Notes: generated from the letters alone by a model not told the origin. Shown: positions 7,903 to 17,892, counted from the first letter of the stretch. The stretch: 25,847 bases of DNA from Chara braunii (GCA_003427395.1 BFEA01000114.1:1317587-1343433); one strand, 5' to 3'. Numbers and translations are program-made.

Positions 7903-9186
7903 ATGCAGAGGGCGGAGTCCCTGAGCCCGGCTCGCTCCACCACTGACGGCCTTGCATTTCTTGCTCACGAGATGACACCCGACTCCATTGCCACCGCTAC
8001 CGCAGTAGACTTTGGTTCTGCAGCCACTACCTCAACGGACGCGATCGCCATACTCCTACAGAGTACGCAAGACCGCTTCGACTCTCAATTTGCTATTCTT
8101 TCTGACCGCATGGCACATCTGGAGTCCCGTTCCAGTCCTCTCCTCCCTCTCCTTCCCCTTCCCAAACACATGCTGTTAGTGGATCACATCCTTCCTCTCC
8201 CCAGTTTTGGGTCTCACATTCCACCCTCCCAGCCCGGTCATCAGGATCTATACCATCTTCCTCTTCTGCCTCGGCTGGTGTTATTTACACGCTTGTCTCC
8301 ACCACGGGTGGCATGGCCACTCCTCAGGCTCACCCTTCCCCTGCAGCTACATCCTCCTCCCAGGTTCCTACACCCGCACTTCCCTCCACAAGAGCCATGG
8401 CATCTTGTCCCACCACCTCCTCAACACTCGTCTCCACGACACCCCTGGCACCCCCTCCTCTTCCGCCCCCTTCCCCTCCCTTGCCCCTACACCTAGGACA
8501 CAAATTGCTGATCTTCAGCAGCAGCTTGTGGAGGCTCAAGATCACATTCGCCAGCTCCAGGGAATCCAGCCTCCTCGCCCACACATGGCGGCCCAACCGG
8601 TCACTCCTTTCATTTATCGATAGCATCAGACACAGGCGTTTGTGATGCACTTCGCTCCCCCCACTGACCACCACAGTGTGTCAACCTGTCACGGACCTTT
8701 TCCCTAGCTTCCTGCTCTCTCTAGCGCTCCCATTGGTGTCACCACTTCCTCTGTCCTTTTATCCCAGTCTACCCTCCCTCTTTCTCCTCACTATCGGCCT
8801 CCAACTTGTGTCCCCCAGTTTTGACCGGACCGACTCCCACAATTTGATTGAAAGGCCTCAAAGCTCCAGGAATGGATCACTACTGCCGAGGAGCAGCTTC
8901 ACTACCATGGTGTTTCATGGAACTATGGACTGTCGAGATGTCCGCTCGCTTTACTGGTCTCGCAACCTCCACCTGGCGCGACTTCCTCGCCATTCGCTCA
9001 CAGCGCAGTGTACATGAGGGCATGTCTTATCCTGAGTTTTGCGACTTCCTTCAGCAGTACTTTTCCCGCCCTGCGTCATCCAGCGACCCAATTACCCATG
9101 TGGCTGAGATCAGATGGCTTGGTGGCAACAATGCCACCGCCTACGCGCTCAGATCCCGGTCCCCGCCATACAAGAGAACACCATGA
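7903..9186 (+). pseudogene. Decayed Gag of a second LTR-retrotransposon family
   Basis: The 7903 frame starts M-Q-R-A-E-S and has a helical segment with D-R-F-D-S-Q-F-A-I-L-S-D-R-M-A-H-L-E. Another frame has a coiled-coil stretch T-Q-I-A-D-L-Q-Q-Q-L-V-E-A-Q near 8500-8560. From about 8860 a Gag-type core appears in two frames: an L-Q-E-W-I-T-T-A-E-E-Q-L-like helix, then M-S-A-R-F-T-G-L-A-T-S-T-W-R-D-F-L and Y-P-E-F-C-D-F-L-Q-Q-Y-F-S-R-P. Retrotransposon Gag proteins form the cytoplasmic particle; this W-x-x-F/L...L-x-x-x-F pattern is typical of the Retrotrans_gag family. At least three frame changes and a proline/leucine-rich out-of-frame region (8110-8500) show decay. It has little likeness to the Gag at 19789. 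No Pol was found after it. Confidence 0.6.
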
Positions 9187-9350
9187 TCCAGTGATTTTGC
9201 GCGGGCCTACCTCAGTCGTTTTAGTGGCACATGATGACATATTCTATCCACACCTTACTTGAGGCTTTCAACACTGCTTGGGCCATCCAGCTCACTTATG
9301 CTCCACTTGTCGGCCCCGCGCCTCATTTGGAGAATTGGAATTTCCTCTGT

Positions 9351-9388
9351 TAAGATTTCTGAAATTTCTCAAGATTTCTGAAATTTAG
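9351..9388. repeat. Short tandem duplication AAGATTTCTGAAATTTCTC
   Basis: The 19-base unit AAGATTTCTGAAATTTCTC is followed at once by a second copy missing its end. It lies in AT-rich DNA after the Gag remnant and may be part of that element's far end. Confidence 0.7.
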
Positions 9389-9399
9389 ATGTTGGTGAA

Positions 9400-10040
9400 A
9401 TTTCATGAAAGTGCACTTTTGCCTTGCTGTTTTATATGTTTTTTAATATTTTATTATATTTTTTTGGATTTATTTTTGCAGTTAGTATGGTCTCCACTCT
9501 ACAAATTGGTGGCAAGTTTGATTAAAATGACCCTTTGGTTTTCTTATAAATGGCATTGCAAGTGGTCTGAAAATGAGGGTCTCCGTTAACCTGCTCACTT
9601 CGGAAAGTCCTACCTCATGTGGACCTGTGTGGTTGATCAACCTAGCCAATGGCACTGATGAGTCTGCACGGCACATAGTACAGTCAGCGCAGGAGAATTG
9701 ACAAAAGGATGCACTGATAGAAACACTCCATTAGGCATGCAATAAACGAACAACAACTTCAGCGAACATTCTCAGAAGTACACCATTACCAGTCCAACCA
9801 CAGCTCCCCACCAATAGAGCACAGGAAGCCGCTTACAGAGGGAGCTCTTTTTTTTTGGGGGGGGGAGGATTAGGGAGCTCTTATCACCTCCTTAACTGGA
9901 ACCCAAAAGAAGCGGAAAAAGGAAAAACGAAAAAAAAGGTAAGTCCAACCGCATGCCAGGTCAAAGCCTTTTCACCAGTCTTGCAGGGCGAATCCGGATG
10001 CGTTTTGGCTACTGCGCATGTAACACCTCAGGGGCCATGT
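9400..10040. other. No gene seen
   Basis: An AT-rich piece (9400-9560) is followed by mixed sequence, a short G-run near 9858 and A-rich DNA near 9915-9937. A CTGATGAGTC motif near 9654 recalls a hammerhead core, but no GAAA with a pairing stem follows. No frame carries a recognisable domain. Confidence 0.5.
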
Positions 10041-10159
10041 CCCACTACCGTCTTCACCCGAATAGAACGCCCGGTCATTGTAGCTGCATTTGGCCCAACT
10101 TGCAGTCCAGATGCAGCGATAATGACCGGGCATTCTATTCGGGTGAAGACGGTAGTGGG
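10041..10159. repeat. Inverted repeat with 49-bp arms and 21-base loop
   Basis: Bases 10041-10089 and 10111-10159 are reverse complements with only three mismatches. The loop is 10090-10110. A transcript would fold into a long, nearly perfect hairpin, as in a small-RNA precursor or a short foldback element. No poly-A or recognisable terminal repeats mark it as a known transposon type. Confidence 0.9.
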
Positions 10160-11150
10160 GGTTTAGCTTATGTTTTGTGTATTTTTTCAGCCGTGGTCAC
10201 ACTGTGGTCGTGAGAATCGGTGGGATTTTCAGATCGGTTGGCAGGGAGCCGTGTATACTGGAAATCAGAACTAAACATCAACAAGTGGGGCATGGCCCCC
10301 TGCCGCCCCCCCTGCCCCCCCCCCTCCCCCCCAAAGAAAAACAAAAAGTGGGATATGGCCCCAGGGGGCTCCTGGACCGCCATCGTCCCTTCTTGTCCCC
10401 AGACCATGTGTTAGGAGTGCAGGCGGGAGGAATACTTTTGGAGTGCAGGCGGAAGGAATACTTTTGGCGGCTTGGGTTTGCCTACGAGGTGTGCAGCGAT
10501 GCGGGTTACCACAGTGGACGGACTTTATTGAGGGGATCGACCTCAGACTCCAAGCTCTGCAAGCCCTGCAGTCATGTGGAAGCGCAGCGCGGTCCCCTGT
10601 ACAGCCCCATGTACAGCCCCAACCCCTTCGGCTGTGGCAAAAGGTGTGCACGGTACTTACTTGAACCCCGGGCTCTGTGGCAGTAGAATATGACCCTCCA
10701 ACCTCTTTTCCCCTTTTTTTCTCTCTTTCACGAGTAATTTCTGTCGAGTCCCCCGTGAAACTTGCATTTTTGTCCCTCCTTCGTGTTTAATGATTGATTG
10801 GGCTGATCACCCATAACCGTCTGACGGAACCCGACACAGATCTCAGTTCCGACCTGGGACTCCAACCCCTTCTTTTATGTTCTTTTTTTTTTTTTTTTCT
10901 CCTGCTCGTGGGCCTCCTCCCATTCCCACTTTGACATTTCTTCCTGGCGGCTGGCGCACCACCTGCTCCATCCATCTTAGCACTCCGGCTTCATCATTAA
11001 GGACATTCCACCTTTTATCCTGTGAAACTACCCTGCCACTCACACAGCCGGGGTCCCGCTTAAGGGCGGAGACCCTAGTGACGACCTGTTCTGTCGGATT
11101 TGTTCCCTAGAGGAAATTCAGGATCTTCAGTTTGCCAAATTAGAGCCCCA
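10160..11150. other. No gene seen; poly-C and poly-T runs and a short duplication
   Basis: The stretch has a C-rich run at 10301-10332, a tandem duplication of a GAGTGCAGGCGG(G/A)AGGAATACTTTTGG unit at about 10416-10466 and a T-run at 10881-10899. The 169-codon frame at 10177-10683 has no recognisable domain and crosses these repeats, so I do not call it a gene. Confidence 0.5.
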
Positions 11151-11154
11151 TGCA

Positions 11155-11545
11155 CTGGTGGTTGAACCGCCAATACGTTTCCCAGCCAAAGAATAAAATA
11201 TATGTGGCTTGCGTGCAGCTGCAACTTTTGGGGCTCGGCCTCCAGAGCAAAATGGTCGTGCCAGCCAAAAGGAGGCCCGTGCCGGTTCGCTTTCTTTTTG
11301 GGGTGCAGGCCATTTCCAGCCCCGGAGAAAAGTGTCTTTGAAGCCAGTACCTTCTCTGCTTGAAAAACAAATACCCGCCGGTTAACACGGGAGGCAGGCA
11401 GGCTCGGGACTACCGACACGAAATGGCTGGTGGCGCCAGCCAAAACGAGGCCCGCGTCGGTTCTTTTTTTTTGGCACACAGGGCAGTTTTAGGCTCGGCA
11501 TCGATAGCTGAGAAAAGTACTGGTGGTTTAACTGCCAGCTCACCC
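11155..11545. repeat. Diverged direct repeats around GCCAGCCAAAA
   Basis: GGTGGTTGAACCGCCA (near 11157) returns as GGTGGTTTAACTGCCA (near 11521). Between them the segment GCCAGCCAAAA(G)GAGGCCCG, a CGGTTC, a T-rich run and GAGAAAAGT appear twice (about 11260-11335 and 11435-11515). This suggests an old tandem or nested repeat of unknown type. Confidence 0.55.
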
Positions 11546-11859
11546 GAAGCAGAGTACTGCTCCCACCGGTTTACGTGGTAAGACCATGTCTACTCAGGGC
11601 TGGGCTGGTAGCGAAAGCGGCATGCCACTTTGGAAAGGCGCCTTTGACAGACTTCCCGGATCTCTTTCCTTCAAACCATCCTTGTTTAGTCCCTAGGGCA
11701 TGGTATGGTTATGATTGAATGAGAACAGGAATGCTAGATATTAAACTGATCAACCTAAATGAAAGAAGAGGGACTAGTGGTAGTGCTAGGGTGTCACGCC
11801 TTTCTGGCGCCTACACAAGGTGAAGAGGCACACACAGCCCCCTTACTCAAATTTTCTTC

Positions 11860-11945
11860 TAGGAGTTGACTGGTTCAATGGATTAGAAGGCTTCTAAAGG
11901 GACGCTGGGCCCGGTTCCCAGCTTGTGTTGCTGTTTCATCTTGTA
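11860..11945 (+). repeat. tRNA-derived SINE fragment
   Basis: TGGTTCAATGG (11871-11881) fits a polymerase III A box and GGTTCCCAGC (11913-11922) a B box, with tRNA-like spacing. The B-box block GGGCCCGGTTCCCAGC recurs at 12358-12373, and a weaker copy lies near 11952. Recurrence within 500 bp supports a SINE family rather than a real tRNA. Confidence 0.55.
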
Positions 11946-12014
11946 TCTCAAGGGACGCTGGACCTGCTTTCCATCAGGTGATGCTCCCCACCAATAGACT
12001 GGAGCCCCCAGCAA

Positions 12015-12056
12015 GATAGATAGGAGTGCATGCTCTTACCATCACTCCTATCTATC
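12015..12056. repeat. Perfect 14-bp inverted repeat
   Basis: GATAGATAGGAGTG (12015-12028) and CACTCCTATCTATC (12043-12056) are exact reverse complements around a 14-base loop, followed by an A-run of about 16. It resembles a small hairpin; no role is known. Confidence 0.85.
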
Positions 12057-12175
12057 GAGGCAAGGGTTAAAAAAAAAAAAAAAAGGCTCGTGAACCTTGG
12101 GAAACGTTACTCATGAATTGTGAGGGTAGTTTCGTTGATGTAGTTTATAGCTTTCTCTAGATTATCATAGATTAA

Positions 12176-12215
12176 CATCATCATCATCATCATCATCAAT
12201 ATTATCGTCATCAGT

Positions 12216-12251
<36 letters not shown>

Positions 12252-12345
12252 GTCGTCATCAATATTATCGTCATCAGTATTTTGAACTATTTTCATCATC
12301 ATTATTGTCTCATTAGCAGTATCAGTAGCATCATCAGTAAAGTTG
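12176..12345. repeat. (ATC)n microsatellite with internal duplication
   Basis: ATC triplets dominate. The interrupting block ATCAATATTATCGTCATCAG appears twice (about 12194 and 12258), so the array grew in part by duplication of a larger unit. Confidence 0.9.
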
Positions 12346-12350
12346 ATGTG

Positions 12351-12395
12351 GGACACTGGGCCCGGTTCCCAGCACGTGCTGGTTTACTGTCTTAA

Positions 12396-12438
<43 letters not shown>

Positions 12439-12440
12439 AC
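12351..12440 (+). repeat. SINE 3' portion with (AAAT)n tail
   Basis: The block GGGCCCGGTTCCCAGC shared with the SINE at 11860 is followed, after CTGGTTTACTGTCTT, by a perfect AATA/AAAT tetranucleotide tract (about 12395-12439). SINEs often end in such simple A-rich tails. The 5' half seems replaced by the ATC array. Confidence 0.5.
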
Positions 12441-12473
12441 TTGTTTTTTTTTTTGTTTTTTTTTTTTAAAGGG

Positions 12474-12535
12474 GGATGGCCTTGAGGTATTATCATTGGA
12501 CTAACCAGCCCAGATAAATTCAATCTGGTGTCTAA
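12474..12535 (+). repeat. tRNA-like SINE head fragment (copy 2)
   Basis: GATGGCCTTGAGGTATTATC and the following CCAGCCC..AAATTCAATCTGG match 1252-1316 at most positions, and both copies are preceded by T-rich DNA. TGGCCTTGAGG (12477-12487) is A-box-like. Copy-to-copy likeness is the main evidence. Confidence 0.4.
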
Positions 12536-12618
12536 TCTGACAGTGGGTGGCCTTTTCAGCCTAGGGTGTGTGAACTGTTGGTTTAAAATAGAAATAATGG
12601 CGGACGCAGCATGTCTTG

Positions 12619-12721
12619 AAACCCTAAAGGCAAAAAAAACACGCGCCGGGCGGAGGACGAAGTGGGAGGCGGCGCCGGAGCGCTCTATTCCTGCGACGCG
12701 TGAGCGCTAACGTTAGGGTTT
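12619..12721. promoter_or_regulatory. Inverted pair of telo-box motifs
   Basis: AAACCCTAAA (12619-12628) and GTTAGGGTTT (12712-12721) are the plant telo-box, equal to one and a half Arabidopsis-type telomere repeats, in opposite orientation about 83 bases apart. In plants such boxes occur near starts of translation-related genes; no such coding exon is visible downstream, so a chance or relic promoter is possible. Confidence 0.35.
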
Positions 12722-12729
12722 CCTATTTA

Positions 12730-13340
12730 GTACGCGGAGTTCGCTCGCCATACCCCGATCACTTAGCACGAGGGAGATGTGTCATGTAGCTGTCGGGCTT
12801 CGTGGTGAGTCCGAGCAAAGGTGGCGTGAACTTGTTCTGGGGTTTGGGGAGAAGGGGTGGTGCGGTATCGGGCGGAGGAGTATCTGTCGGGAAACCAATG
12901 AACTATTCGAACTTGTGAAACGAAGACCGCCGAAGAGGCGAGCTTCCTATGGAACCTCAATTGGGCGGGCGTGGTGAGTCAGCCTGGCCAGCGGTGTTTT
13001 GTCGTGTAGTGGAGATCTAGTGCCCGGGCGGAGGACGGAGTCCTACCGAATCTAGCAATACAGGAGGAAGGGCGGTGAAGTCTACATACGTCACGTCACT
13101 GGAGTAGCAAGCTAAGAAGTTCCCTGGGCCAATCCCAGGGAGTGGGCCCAGTTGGCGGGGGCGGAATCTCCGAAGAAGCGCCAAACGACGGAGTGCACGA
13201 TGCGTCTTCGAACGGAAGGCCCGGTGTGTATGGAGAGCACAGCAGCGAACAGCGCACAGCGGATATGGAGCTGCGGAAGGCGGAGCATCGAGAAAGGGTC
13301 AGCGAAAAACAATGTCGTGGCAACCTTATGGGGAGAATCT

Positions 13341-13345
<5 letters not shown>
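12730..13345. other. No assignable gene; 8-bp hairpin at 13121-13141
   Basis: Two overlapping plus-strand frames (from 13142 and 13152) run into the following GA tract, where any frame stays open as Arg-Glu repeats, so their length means little. TCCCTGGG (13121-13128) and CCCAGGGA (13134-13141) form a perfect 8-bp stem around CCAAT. No domain was recognised. Confidence 0.45.

Positions 13346-13406
<61 letters not shown>
13346..13406. repeat. (GA)n microsatellite
   Basis: About 60 bases of perfect AG/GA dinucleotides ending in GAGAAACGG. Confidence 0.97.
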
Positions 13407-13409
<3 letters not shown>

Positions 13410-13532
13410 GGTTTCATACTGGTTATGGAGAAATGGGTAGCATAGATATGAGTCAAGCATATAGGGCGTAGGGCTCTCTAGTTTTTTTGCCGTGGAATAG
13501 GATCAAACTACCTTGTTTCTGTGTCTTTGTGC

Positions 13533-13535
<3 letters not shown>

Positions 13536-13622
<87 letters not shown>

Positions 13623-14023
13623 NNNNNNNNNNNNNNNNNNNNNNNNNNNNNNNNNNNNNNNNNNNNNNNNNNNNNNNNNNNNNNNNNNNNNNNNNNNNNN
13701 NNNNNNNNNNNNNNNNNNNNNNNNNNNNNNNNNNNNNNNNNNNNNNNNNNNNNNNNNNNNNNNNNNNNNNNNNNNNNNNNNNNNNNNNNNNNNNNNNNNN
13801 NNNNNNNNNNNNNNNNNNNNNNNNNNNNNNNNNNNNNNNNNNNNNNNNNNNNNNNNNNNNNNNNNNNNNNNNNNNNNNNNNNNNNNNNNNNNNNNNNNNN
13901 NNNNNNNNNNNNNNNNNNNNNNNNNNNNNNNNNNNNNNNNNNNNNNNNNNNNNNNNNNNNNNNNNNNNNNNNNNNNNNNNNNNNNNNNNNNNNNNNNNNN
14001 NNNNNNNNNNNNNNNNNNNNNNN

Positions 14024-14079
<56 letters not shown>
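13536..14079. repeat. (TG)n-(GA)n microsatellite interrupted by an assembly gap
   Basis: A short GTGTGT tract (about 13533-13548) leads into GA repeats up to 13622. N bases fill 13623-14023, and AG repeats resume at 14024-14079. The gap lies wholly inside the repeat, so its size is probably an estimate. Long Arg-Glu or Leu-Ser frames crossing it are not genes. Confidence 0.95.
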
Positions 14080-14081
<2 letters not shown>

Positions 14082-14195
14082 AATAGGAGGAACAACGGCC
14101 ACACTGATTCCGACGCTGGAAGACCATACCATATACAATCAAATACCAGCATGAAAATACCAAGATACCATAAGAACTGATAGATCACAACCATG

Positions 14196-14270
14196 AAGCA
14201 CAATACGCGATCTCCGACGCGTTTCGTCTGTGTGCATACGACCATAGACTCATCAGGGAGAGTGTACCTT
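14196..14270 (-). ncRNA. Hammerhead ribozyme, minimal type I
   Basis: The minus strand holds every invariant core element: CTGATGA (14256-14250), GAAA (14225-14222) and a UC cleavage site (14217-14216, cut after C14216). Stem II pairs GTCT (14249-14246) with AGAC (14229-14226), including the conserved G-C at its base. Stem III is just ACGCGT (14222-14217), self-complementary with almost no loop, so efficient folding probably needs two RNAs or tandem copies. Stem I pairs TCTCC (14261-14257) with GGAGA (14215-14211), then after an internal loop AAG-TACA (14270-14263, one bulge) with TGTGCTT (14202-14196). This minimal type I form is known from Penelope-like elements and retrozymes. It has the same strand as, and lies about 0.9 kb past the end of, the RT pseudogene at 17559-15192, so it is probably its terminal-repeat ribozyme. 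Confidence 0.85.
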
Positions 14271-14418
14271 GAGCAAGCAACTATGCTTGGTGAGAGGGTT
14301 ATGGCCATCCCTCTCACTCCTTAAATACACAAAAACAGACCTATCTCGCCTCCTACCAGGGCCAACCAACACCCGGCTCACACTGCCCATCCCATTTCCT
14401 GTGCTCCATACTCATGTA

Positions 14419-14470
14419 CGTTTTCTTTTTCCTTTTTCTTTTTCTTTTTCTTTTTCTTTTTCTTTTTCCG
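14419..14470. repeat. (CTTTTT)n hexanucleotide repeat
   Basis: About eight units of TTTTTC, the first slightly irregular. Frames across it encode Phe-Leu or Lys-Arg runs and are not genes. Confidence 0.92.
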
Positions 14471-14479
14471 CAGTCGACA

Positions 14480-15191
14480 CTCCTTTCCTCCGACGACTCT
14501 CTTACTACCCACTTTTCCCACCCATACTCCCTCCATCTCCTTCGTAATAGCTTTGCCCTCGATCCTCCCATACTGAGTACTCAACCGAACTACTCTGTAT
14601 CCCTTACCTTCAACAGGCACCTTCCGCAATCCTCCCAGCTCCGCAAACCTCACCCGCTCCGCTGAATACCGCCCGCGCCCGTTCTCCCGCCACCCACAAC
14701 ATCCCGCCTTACTCCTTCACTTCACTTTACTACTCGAAAGTGCGTGAACCGACACCACCCCCCCACAAAGCTTCCCTTCCCATCGACCACCATCACCGGC
14801 CATACTAATTTCTCCCGTCACCAAGTTTAGTACCTGCGCATCACTTCCAAGTCAGAGGCCCCAACCCCCGGCCTCTTCCAAGTCCCACCGTAGCACCGTC
14901 TGATTAGAATCGCCATTCGTACGAAGCATTAACCAACCCTGCCAACTATTGGGAACGATCCTGATAGAAGCACCCAGGGGCCTAACACCTTGGTTTCAAA
15001 AAACCTCCGCAGACTATTTTTTCAAAACATTAAAAAACCACATCTGTCTAAAATGCATATCGTAGCCCATAAACGGGACAATTACAAAAAATCGTTCTAG
15101 AAAAACTCCCGCCTTCTTTCAAAGGAGGAAAAAATAGCCAAATTAAAAAGAAGAACAAAGCAAAAATTAACACTTGAGCACACCCATCCGC
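14480..15191 (-). other. Untranslated 3' region of the minus-strand retroelement
   Basis: Between the hammerhead and the stop of the RT frame I see no second protein domain. The pyrimidine-rich composition on the plus strand continues that of the RT region. A GIY-YIG endonuclease, which follows the RT in classical Penelope elements, was not recognised here. I treat it as 3' untranslated sequence. Confidence 0.4.
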
Positions 15192-17559
15192 CTACCTCAA
15201 GTAGCTACGCAAGTCGGGGTAAACTTCGAGGAGCAAAGCCCCCCAGTTACCTCCGGCTACTCTAGCAAACCTCGCCAGAGAACCAAGAGAGACCTCCGGA
15301 GGATACCCCCGGAGGTTGGATTCCATCACCAACGCAGTAATGGCGGCAATCGCGTCTTCCTCATCAGTCGCCAGTCTGCTAATCCTCAGCATGCTGGCGG
15401 TCAGTACTGCCCTCTTCATCTTCTTGAAAGAGATAGAGCCAAAATCCTGCATCGATTGAACCTTCAGCTTTCCTTGGTGCAGCAAAGACGCCTGATTTCT
15501 GGTTTTTTGAATGATTTTTACCTCCACTGGACATATGTTTACCTGAAACACTGTTCCCAAAAAATCAAACGTATTAGATCCCTCATCGCTTCGTACCAAT
15601 TTCAGAGAATTGTCATAACAACCCTCAAACCTTGATAAGATCCTTCCTGCTTTCTCCTAGGAAATGAGATTCTCATATTTCACCCCTACCAAAACCGCCA
15701 CATCATCAATCATCCGCACCCCTTTTATCATCCACCTGTCAGAACCGAGAGACGATATGAAAGCACATTTTGCCTTTGCGCACACCAGGCATGCAAGGGC
15801 TGGGCTTGAATTCCTTCCCATCGGAATCCCTGTTGGCCTTAGAACTTGTGATCTGCCCTTCACATAGGCATGATCTAGATCATACTTCACCATCCTCCTG
15901 ATCTGATGGAAACTAATTGTAACGAAACCACACTCATTTCTCATATCTTTCGACATTCCACATTCCTTACCTCTCCAGCTCACCAACTGATTTCAAACCC
16001 TTCGCCTCATGGATACGCACGACCCATTCAACAGCCTCCATCACATTGTCGTGTGTCAATTTAGCAAACATATCCTTTATATCATAGCTGCGAGCTAGTA
16101 CTGTATCACACTTTTTTCGAAAATAGCTTTGATGCTGCTACATAACCTCACGTAGCTCATCCATCGATCTCAGATCAAAGTGGGCGCTTCTTTGGATACA
16201 AAGAAGCATGAACCTTACTGTTTTCCCCACTCGTGAACTAGCCAACCTCGCAGGGTCCGTAGTGGCAAGGGATATCGGCCTCCATCTAGTCAAATCCTTG
16301 TCCTTCGGTATAATATACGCATTACTAATCCTCCCTGCTTTTCCCCATTCCGCAATCTTCACCAGCCCATCCCGCTTGTAGTCCTCCCTGGCTGCACTCA
16401 GTACCTCAGCATCCGAACCTTCCTAAGGAACGAAACTGCCATTCCACAAGAAGGTCAATTTGTAAGAGTGAGAATACACCACAGGACAAATCAGCAAAGT
16501 GCCCCCTGGGTTTCTATCAATAGGAACAACAATAAGATCGCGAAAAGGAGCTACCCATCTCAAAACCTCCTCCTCAGACATTCCTGACTGTTGGCGTACC
16601 TTCCCTTCAACAACCGCTGCTACCTCAGTCCTATCAACACTAATAACCCTTCCCTTTGCCCAAGGCCTAACAACACCTATTATCCCTCTCACCAATCCCT
16701 CGATCGGCCTATCCTTCCTTCTTGTAATGTTCTTTGAGTTGCCCAGAAAGCCTGGTACAGCCTCTACCTCACTCAACCTGGTCATGACATGCCCTTGGGA
16801 ACGAGGCAACTCCATATTTTGGCAAGTGCACCCCATTTCATCCTTCTTCACCCACAATCGATGATTGTGAATCAGATCACCCACGGTCCTCCGTTTCATC
16901 ACAACCACCCGGACTCTCTCTCCTATATAGGCAGCGTCAGGAATCACACCACATAGAGAATCAATCGTTATCTTACGCACCACACTAGTCTTCTTCTTCG
17001 AAAACAAACCAGCTGTCCTGTACAAAGCCAACAGCTTCGCGGAAGCAAAACGATAAGCGCACTTGATCCGACAAGGACGACTCAACATATCCTTGAGAAA
17101 ATTCTTCCGCTGCACGACTGCTGAAGAAACCACCTTAACCTGAAGCACCCTGCAAGGACCCCCTTTCTCCAACCATGCTCTCGCCTCTTTCAGCCTTACT
17201 TTCTTCCCACCACATTCAATCTCTGATTCCCCCAGCTTGGTTCTCTCACCTTCGACCACCTGTCCGACCACAACACCCCTCCATGAGAAGTGACGACACC
17301 CTTCCCACCCTCTGCATGTACCTTTTTCAAAACCTCAATAAGGGATGAAGATTTCATACTTTTGTATGCAAACCAAACTACCTGTCCTTGCGAACCATTC
17401 ATGATTCTTTTCCCTCTCTCCCTCTTTCCACTCCTCTTCTTCCTCTTCGCACTCCCTTGTCCTTTCCCAATACTATTGAGCGCTGGAGAAAAAGGTTTAA
17501 TGAGCATCGATTCAACGTTTACCAAATCCTCGACTCCCACTACAACCGGCACAATCAGA
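15192..17559 (-). pseudogene. Broken reverse transcriptase of a probable Penelope-like element
   Basis: A non-LTR-type reverse transcriptase in pieces, read from 17559 down to 15192. In order: a basic region (K-R-K-K-R-S-G-K-R), a segment with T-V-G-D-L-I-H-N-H-R-L-W and a C-T-C...G-H cluster (about 16855-16790), K-D-K-D-L-T-R-W-R-P-I-S (RT entry), motif A D-I-K-D-M-F (D codon 16083-16081), motif B G-I-P-M-G-R-N-S-S-P-A-L-A, motif C M-I-D-D-V (Asp codons 15707-15702), then F-D-F-L-G and a C-terminal R-G-Y-P region. Both catalytic Asp sites are intact. Three in-frame TAG codons (16425-16423, 16140-16138, 15659-15657) and frameshifts near 17260 and 15980 kill it. The gypsy LTR removes its 5' end. 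The downstream hammerhead ribozyme favours a Penelope-like element; no GIY-YIG domain is seen, so an unnamed relative is possible. Confidence 0.72.
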
Positions 17560-17701
17560 TATAAAAGGGCCTTTATCTGATATAGGCCAAGGCCTTGCAA
17601 AGGTAAAGCAGCATGAGCCTTGTAAAAGTAAAACATTGTGAAAGGGTATCTCGCCAGGGCTCAGAAACGTGAAAGCAGGTCAAAGGTAAAGTTCTCTATC
17701 A

Positions 17702-17892
17702 ACAGGCACATCTAAATCTAAGGCAAAGGGTATTATCAAAAGACTTACCTGTTCACCAGGAGATGTGTATGTCATGTCTGTTCGGGTAAGAGTGTGNACA
17801 GGCACATCTAAATCTAAGGCAAAGGGTATTATCAAAAGACTTACCTGTTCACCAGGAGATGTGTATGTCATGTCTGTTCGGGTAAGAGTGTG
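17702..17892. repeat. Exact 95-bp duplication around a single N (assembly artefact)
   Basis: Bases 17702-17796 and 17798-17892 are identical and separated only by the N at 17797. The 3' LTR has a single copy up to the end of the window, at exactly the base preceding the N. This is what unmerged overlapping contig ends joined by one N look like, not a real tandem repeat. Confidence 0.88.

Noticed and set aside
9645-9690. CTGATGAGTC motif as a second hammerhead ribozyme
   Set aside because: No GAAA with a pairing stem II and no cleavage triplet follow within reach.
10177-10686. 169-codon plus-strand frame as a gene
   Set aside because: It crosses a poly-C run and a short tandem duplication and shows no recognisable domain.
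12178-12345. ATC-rich array as a CRISPR or Asp-rich protein
   Set aside because: Simple trinucleotide repeat without spacers; the Asp-rich frame is its direct translation.
13487-14154. Long frames of about 200-270 codons on both strands across the GA tract and gap
   Set aside because: They consist of Arg-Glu or Leu-Ser dipeptides from the microsatellite plus unknown residues from the N gap.
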